Assembly: GCA_027307335.1 (NCBI GenBank)
Contig: DAHUXD010000049.1
Coordinates: 62,001-126,000 of the forward strand
Direction of reading: 5' to 3'
DNA from: Acidobacteriota bacterium
Lineage (GTDB): Bacteria > Acidobacteriota > Thermoanaerobaculia > UBA5066 > Gp7-AA6
DNA: 64,000 nt
Shown: positions 59,958 through 64,000 of the stretch, one piece after another
Numbering within the stretch: position 1 is the stretch's first letter
Layout: each line of letters starts with the position of its first letter
Notes under the pieces: generated by a model
The model's input: the letters and a program-made list of their open reading frames with translations, nothing else
Database searches by the model: none
Told to the model about the DNA's origin: nothing
Made by a program: the position numbers and the translations under genes

Positions 59958-61682
59958 ATGCTCCGCCCACGAGATCCATCGCGGGCGCATCCCCCTCGCC
60001 GCGCCGTTCTCATCCTGCTGGCGCTCGTCGTGGTGTCGTCGACGACGCTGGGCTTGCTCTGCTGGCCGATCGACGACTACGACGATTCCGCCTTTCTCAT
60101 GGGCTCGCGAATGATGCGAGCGGGGGCTTTCCCCTACACCGGCTTCTACACGCACTACGGTCCCCTGGGATACGGCGTTCAGAGCGCCTTCTCGGGATTC
60201 ATCGCGAGCCCGGCCGTCGCTCTTCGCGCCTGTCAGGCGGCGTTCTTCTGCCTCGTCGCCGCCATCGCCCTCGCGCTGGCCGGTCGGCTGGACGCGGCGT
60301 CGCGCGCCTGGCCGGCGACGCTCGTCCTGTTGCTTCTGCTCTCCGCGCTCGCGGCGCTCGCGAGCTTCTGCGGACTCATGTTCGTCCTCGTCGCGATCGC
60401 GGCCGCCGCCATGCCGGAGCCCGCGGGGGGACGGAGCGAGCTCGGCTGGGCCGCGGCGGCCGGCGCGGCCATCGCGGGCGCGTTCCTGACGCGGCCGGCG
60501 TTCGGTCTGTACGCCGCCTCGGCCGTCGCGGCGGTGACCCTGGCGGCCGAAGACGGGCCGGCGCGGCGAGGGATGGCCACGGCGGTGGCGGCGATCGGCG
60601 CCGTGATCGTCGTCTGGCTGCTGCTCTACCGGAGCATTTCGCCGGCCGCGGCCGTCCAGGCGACCCTCATCTTCCCCGCCCGGCTCTCGAGCGCCGGGCT
60701 CCGTTACAGGCATGGCCCGTTCGTGCTGGCGCCGGCGCCGCTCGCGGTCGTGTTCGGTCTGCTCATCGGATCATTCCCTCTCGCGTGGGTCCTGGGACTC
60801 CGCGATCGCCGGGCGAATCGGATCGCCGCGGCCGCGTTCGCCCTCACCGGCCTGTGTCCGCTGATCCTCCGTTCGTCGGAACGGCCGGCCCGGGTCGCGG
60901 CATGGATCGCGGTCCTCGTCCTCCTGCTCGCCGTGCTCGTCGTCGTCGTGTCGAGACGGACCCTCGGGAGCCATGCCCCCCTCCGCGCGGCGGCGCTGTT
61001 CGGCGTCTGCTCCGCGGCGTTTGGCCACTACTTCTGGACCCGCCAGGACCGACCGCACTTCGCGCCGATGATCGTGCTCGGCGTCGTCGCGGCCACCCTC
61101 TCCGCCTTCGCCATGAGCGCCCGAGCTCGATGGACGGTGGCGATCGTCTTCGCGGCCGGCGCCCTCGTCCTGCTTCCCATGGCCGGTCTGTTTCCGATCG
61201 AGCGGCTCTGGACGGGTGGCGTGCGGCAGATCGGAAGGAGGACGGACGAGAAGGCGTCCTTTTCGCAATCGATCTGGCCCTGCGACGACGTTCCCCCGGA
61301 CATGGCGGCGGCGGTGCGCGCCGCCGACGAGCGGTCGGATCCCGGGAGCCGCTTCGTCGCCGTCGCGTCCCATCAGTCCCGAACCGAACAGGACCCGATC
61401 CTGCTGTTCCTCGTCTCCCGCCGCCTGCCGTACACGCGGTGGTACGCGTACGATCCGGGCGTTCAGACGTCGCCCGAGGTGCAGCGGGAAATGATCCTCG
61501 AGCTCCGACGCTCGCGCAGCGACGCGGCAGTCGTCTGGCCCGCCGGCGACTATCAGGAGTCATCGCCCGCCGGAGCGCCAGCGCCGGCGCTCACGCCCTT
61601 CGACCTCGAGTTCCGAAACCTGTATGCCGCGCCCGTCGCGCGTTACGGACGCTTCGCGCTCTGCCGGACCGGCGGGCGTTAG
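59958..61682 (+). CDS. Polytopic membrane protein, GT-C glycosyltransferase-like
   Basis: A 574-residue protein with ten or more membrane segments and a soluble C-terminal part. The first external loop reads CWPIDDYDDSAFLMGSRMMR followed by AFPYTGFYTHYGPLGYGVQS. The acidic DDYDD cluster and the Y-x-H-Y-GPL motif resemble the catalytic loop of lipid-linked-sugar glycosyltransferases (ArnT/PMT style). The C-terminal domain has VAVASHQSRTEQDPILLFLV and YDPGVQTSPEVQREMILELR. The family cannot be named with confidence. The ATG at 59958 has no strong ribosome binding site. It is transcribed alone. Confidence 0.7.
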   Translation: MLRPRDPSRAHPPRRAVLILLALVVVSSTTLGLLCWPIDDYDDSAFLMGSRMMRAGAFPYTGFYTHYGPLGYGVQSAFSGFIASPAVALRACQAAFFCLVAAIALALAGRLDAASRAWPATLVLLLLLSALAALASFCGLMFVLVAIAAAAMPEPAGGRSELGWAAAAGAAIAGAFLTRPAFGLYAASAVAAVTLAAEDGPARRGMATAVAAIGAVIVVWLLLYRSISPAAAVQATLIFPARLSSAGLRYRHGPFVLAPAPLAVVFGLLIGSFPLAWVLGLRDRRANRIAAAAFALTGLCPLILRSSERPARVAAWIAVLVLLLAVLVVVVSRRTLGSHAPLRAAALFGVCSAAFGHYFWTRQDRPHFAPMIVLGVVAATLSAFAMSARARWTVAIVFAAGALVLLPMAGLFPIERLWTGGVRQIGRRTDEKASFSQSIWPCDDVPPDMAAAVRAADERSDPGSRFVAVASHQSRTEQDPILLFLVSRRLPYTRWYAYDPGVQTSPEVQREMILELRRSRSDAAVVWPAGDYQESSPAGAPAPALTPFDLEFRNLYAAPVARYGRFALCRTGGR

Positions 61683-61725
61683 CGAGCGGAGCCCCCCGGC
61701 GCTCCCTCCTTCCGGTGGCGCGCCA

Positions 61726-62172
61726 TCATGGCGGCGAACCGACGACGAAACGGGCGCGGAGCTTCGGGCGCGCCGGATCGAGAGTGTCCTCGACCGTCAC
61801 GTCGACCGCTCCCGGCGACTCGAGAAGCTCGGGCGGCACGTAAACACTGAGCGCCCGGCTCGAGGCGAAGCCGGTCGTCAGCGGGCGTCCGTTCCAAAGG
61901 ACCGCGTCGCCGCGGGTCAGCCCCGTGCCGAACACGACGAGCTCGGCGTGGCCGTTCGGTTGCCGTCGAAAAACCTCGCCGACGCGGCATCGCTCGGGGA
62001 CGAGAGCCCGGACCGAACGCGCCGAACCTCCGGGCGCGCGCACGAGACGGCCTTCGTCGATCCGGGGGAGCGCCTCCTCGCGGCACGCGGCCAGGAGAAG
62101 CAGACCGAAAACGGCGGCGAGCAGAGGGGACCGCCGCGAGGGCCGGGCGCCGAAAAAAAGTCTAGTCGGCAT
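61726..62172 (-). CDS. Small lipoprotein with IPT-like domain
   Basis: A 148-residue protein: lipoprotein signal LLAAVFGLLLLAAC with lipobox LAAC. The mature part contains a single beta-rich domain (HAELVVFGTGLTRGDAVLWN, LSVYVPPELLESPGAVDVTV, LRARFVVGSPP) like an IPT/TIG immunoglobulin-type fold. The ATG at 62172 overlaps the end of the upstream sulfatase-like gene by 11 bases, so the two are co-transcribed. Function unknown. Confidence 0.7.
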   Translation of the reverse strand: MPTRLFFGARPSRRSPLLAAVFGLLLLAACREEALPRIDEGRLVRAPGGSARSVRALVPERCRVGEVFRRQPNGHAELVVFGTGLTRGDAVLWNGRPLTTGFASSRALSVYVPPELLESPGAVDVTVEDTLDPARPKLRARFVVGSPP

Positions 62173-64000
62173 GGTCGATCCGGACCTCGCCCGCGGCGAG
62201 GCTCGCGTCCGGGGGCTCGTCACCGGCGGCGGCCGGCCTCTGATCCGAGGCCGCCGAGAAGGGCAGATATCCGAGCGACAGCAGTTGGGTGACGGCGTCG
62301 CTCGGAAGGCTCTGCGCGACGCGCGGCCGCCGCGCCGACCGCGGCGTGGTGAAGATCACGGTCTCGGCGCCTCCCGGCAGCCGCTCCCGTCCGGCCCATC
62401 CCAGCCCGCTCCACGAGTACGTCCCCCGGTCGAGTCGACCTCCCGCTGCCGACGCCAGCGGACCGGCTCCCTCGATGCGCAACGCGAGGGCGCGGGACTC
62501 GTCGGGCTGGAAGGCGAGCCAGAAAGGAGCCCGCGGCCGCCGGAAGCGAATCTCGGTTCTCGCGCCGCGCTGCGTCACGACTCCCTGCGCCGCGAGCCCG
62601 AAGCTTCGAAGGGACGGAGATGCTCCGCGCCCGAGCGCCGAGACGACGATCGAACGGCCCTCCTCTTCGGGCGACCTCGGGAAACGCACGATGAGCGAGT
62701 CGGGAAAGCCGGACGCGAGGTAGCGGTCCACCTCGGCGAGAAGCTCCCGCCCCCAGTCGGAAGCGGACGCCAGCGGCGTTCGCTCTCCGGGGTCCTTCGA
62801 CAGATCGAAGGACTGCTGGACCGGGAAGACGACGAACTCGCCGCCGGACGCCCAGAACTTCTGGGGGACACCGGCGCGGCGGATGAGCTTGTGGTCGCCG
62901 ATCCGCACGGCGAGCGCATCGAGCGGCGGAGCCTCGGACACGAGGGGGCGGCTCGCCGGAGGCGGCGACGAAAGGAGAGAGCGGCCCTCGAAGGCCGCCG
63001 GCGCGTTCACGCCCGCCGCGTCGAGAAGCGTCGGCGCGACGTCCAGCTCCGAGGCGTTGCCGCGGATCACGCCGCGCGCCTTCGGCATCCAGGGCACTCG
63101 CACCTCGAAGGGCACGAGAAGCTCCTCCTCGAAGAGGTAAGGCGTGGCGTGCCCCACCGCGAGGCAGCTTCCCGCGACGATCCGGTCGCAGAGCGCCTCG
63201 CCGTGGTCGGCCGTCAGAAGGATCGCCGTGCGCGAGAGCCGCCCTTCCCGCTCGAGACCGTCGAGGAGAAGGCCGAACGCCGCGTCGACGCTGCGCAGCG
63301 CCGCGTCGTAGCGGTGGCGCGCCCAGACCGGAAAGGCGGGTGAGCTGCTGTGCGCGGCGTACCACTCATGAAGCGGGCTCCGCCAGTCGGGACCGAGCGC
63401 CGGGACGCCGCCGAACAGATCCCGGGCCGCCTCCGGATCGCCGACGTACTCGTGCACCTGGTAGGTGTGGAAGAAGAGAAAGACCGGTTCGTTCCGATAC
63501 TCCCGCAGCAGATCGAGCGACCGCCGCACCGCCTCGCCGGCCGATTCGCTCGCGCTGACGTAGCGGTCGAAGCCCTGCGCGAGGCCGAAGGAGGGATGGA
63601 CGAGACCGCCTCCCGTCACCGCCACCGTCCGGTAACCGGCCGCCGCGAAGCTCTCCGCGAGGGTGTCGAAGCGGTCCGCGAGCGCCATCGAGGATCGTCC
63701 CGCGTCGTGGCGGGCGACCGTCTCCGACGTGAACATCGAGGCATGCGCGGGCAGCGTCCAGTTCGCGGCCGCGACACACTTCTCGGCGCGCAGGCCATCG
63801 CGGAAGAAGCGGTCGGACCGCGGCGTCGTCGGAGCGAGGTATCCGTAGGCGCCCACGTGGTCGGCGCGAAGCGAGTCGACGTCGAAGAGGACGACCGCAC
63901 GCGGAGGATCTCTCGCCGGAACCGTGAAGGACGGTTCCGCGAGAAAGAGCGAGCGCGGCGGAGTCCAGGAACCGGGGTTCTCGTACGCGATCTCGAGCTC
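62162..64000 (-). CDS. Sulfatase-like hydrolase (N-terminus off window)
   Basis: The frame is open to the right edge, giving 612 residues without a defined start. Metal site FDVDSLRADHVGAYGY begins the sulfatase core; ILLTADHGEAL and VGHATPYLFEEELLVPFEVR supply further metal residues, and APTLLDAAGV is typical. The usual sulfatase C/S-x-P-x-R motif is missing: the segment reads ANWTLPAHASMFTSETV, as in phosphoglycerol-transferase-like members, where a Thr can be the nucleophile. A beta-rich C-terminal part follows the core. It may act on a phospho- or sulfo-ester in the envelope. The lipoprotein gene overlaps its end. Confidence 0.82.
   Translation of the reverse strand, partial: ELEIAYENPGSWTPPRSLFLAEPSFTVPARDPPRAVVLFDVDSLRADHVGAYGYLAPTTPRSDRFFRDGLRAEKCVAAANWTLPAHASMFTSETVARHDAGRSSMALADRFDTLAESFAAAGYRTVAVTGGGLVHPSFGLAQGFDRYVSASESAGEAVRRSLDLLREYRNEPVFLFFHTYQVHEYVGDPEAARDLFGGVPALGPDWRSPLHEWYAAHSSSPAFPVWARHRYDAALRSVDAAFGLLLDGLEREGRLSRTAILLTADHGEALCDRIVAGSCLAVGHATPYLFEEELLVPFEVRVPWMPKARGVIRGNASELDVAPTLLDAAGVNAPAAFEGRSLLSSPPPASRPLVSEAPPLDALAVRIGDHKLIRRAGVPQKFWASGGEFVVFPVQQSFDLSKDPGERTPLASASDWGRELLAEVDRYLASGFPDSLIVRFPRSPEEEGRSIVVSALGRGASPSLRSFGLAAQGVVTQRGARTEIRFRRPRAPFWLAFQPDESRALALRIEGAGPLASAAGGRLDRGTYSWSGLGWAGRERLPGGAETVIFTTPRSARRPRVAQSLPSDAVTQLLSLGYLPFSAASDQRPAAAGDEPPDASLAAGEVRIDHAD

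Overview
The window is GC-rich and densely coded. No rRNA, tRNA, CRISPR array or mobile element was recognised in it. The gene content points to an Acidobacteriota-like diderm, probably near Thermoanaerobaculia: membrane Ser/Thr kinases with TolB-like or TPR tails, an ECF sigma factor next to a kinase, many secreted multidomain proteins ending in a Cys-rich S-layer-homology-like triplet or a four-Cys 'YFWFFD' module, an O-mannosyltransferase-like DUF2723 protein and a cbb3 oxidase. This lineage call rests on architecture, not on a marker gene.

Layout. 1-2239: receptor-type kinase running off the left edge (-). 2501-6076: small unknown protein, then a NitT/TauT-like ABC permease fusion and its ATPase with no binding protein. 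6092-10699: RcnR-like metal sensor plus MgtA-type P-type ATPase (-), divergent from an OprB-like porin (+), with two operator-like dyads between them. 10786-24562: surface proteins, lipase maturation factor plus DUF4337, phosphodiesterase-TPR lipoprotein plus DUF2723 glycosyltransferase, a seven-repeat propeller protein, a 59-residue Cys protein, DUF2252, DedA and another secreted protein. 24606-28239: a compact mannose operon (GH47 alpha-mannosidase, FucP-like importer, ROK kinase; -). 28345-35985: a nine-gene cbb3 oxidase operon (-) with unusual subunits, faced by a divergent LysR gene (36253), a small membrane protein and a FixI/CopA2-type copper ATPase (37436-39502) with an upstream lipoprotein. 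40338-42553: acyl-CoA synthetase and a histone-H1-like protein. 42643-58444: beta-helix surface protein, ECF sigma factor plus TPR kinase, a copper-like fold surface protein, YncE/phosphoesterase, GNAT, a very large Thr-Pro-rich surface protein, a SET methyltransferase and a PPC-domain protein. 58530-64000: thioredoxin and rhodanese exported pair, a GT-C-like membrane protein, a small lipoprotein and a sulfatase-like protein running off the right edge.

How it fits together. The respiratory block encodes a complete cbb3 core (CcoN with all expected ligands) and its copper supply (CcoS, SafE-like, FixI-like ATPase). Its accessory cytochromes are rearranged: CcoO is fused to EF-hand loops and a dihaem domain, the CcoP anchor is a separate 54-residue gene, and a haem-carrying outer-membrane barrel and a cupredoxin-like protein lead the operon. 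The mannose operon, the DUF2723 protein and the Thr-Pro-rich surface proteins could together form an O-mannosylation and mannose-recycling economy; this is inference. Two recurring C-terminal modules (SLH-like and YFWFFD) appear on otherwise related proteins, as would be expected of alternative surface-attachment or sorting modules. Five intergenic 11-bp-phased TTA/TTTA direct repeats may be sites of an OmpR/PhoP-type regulator.
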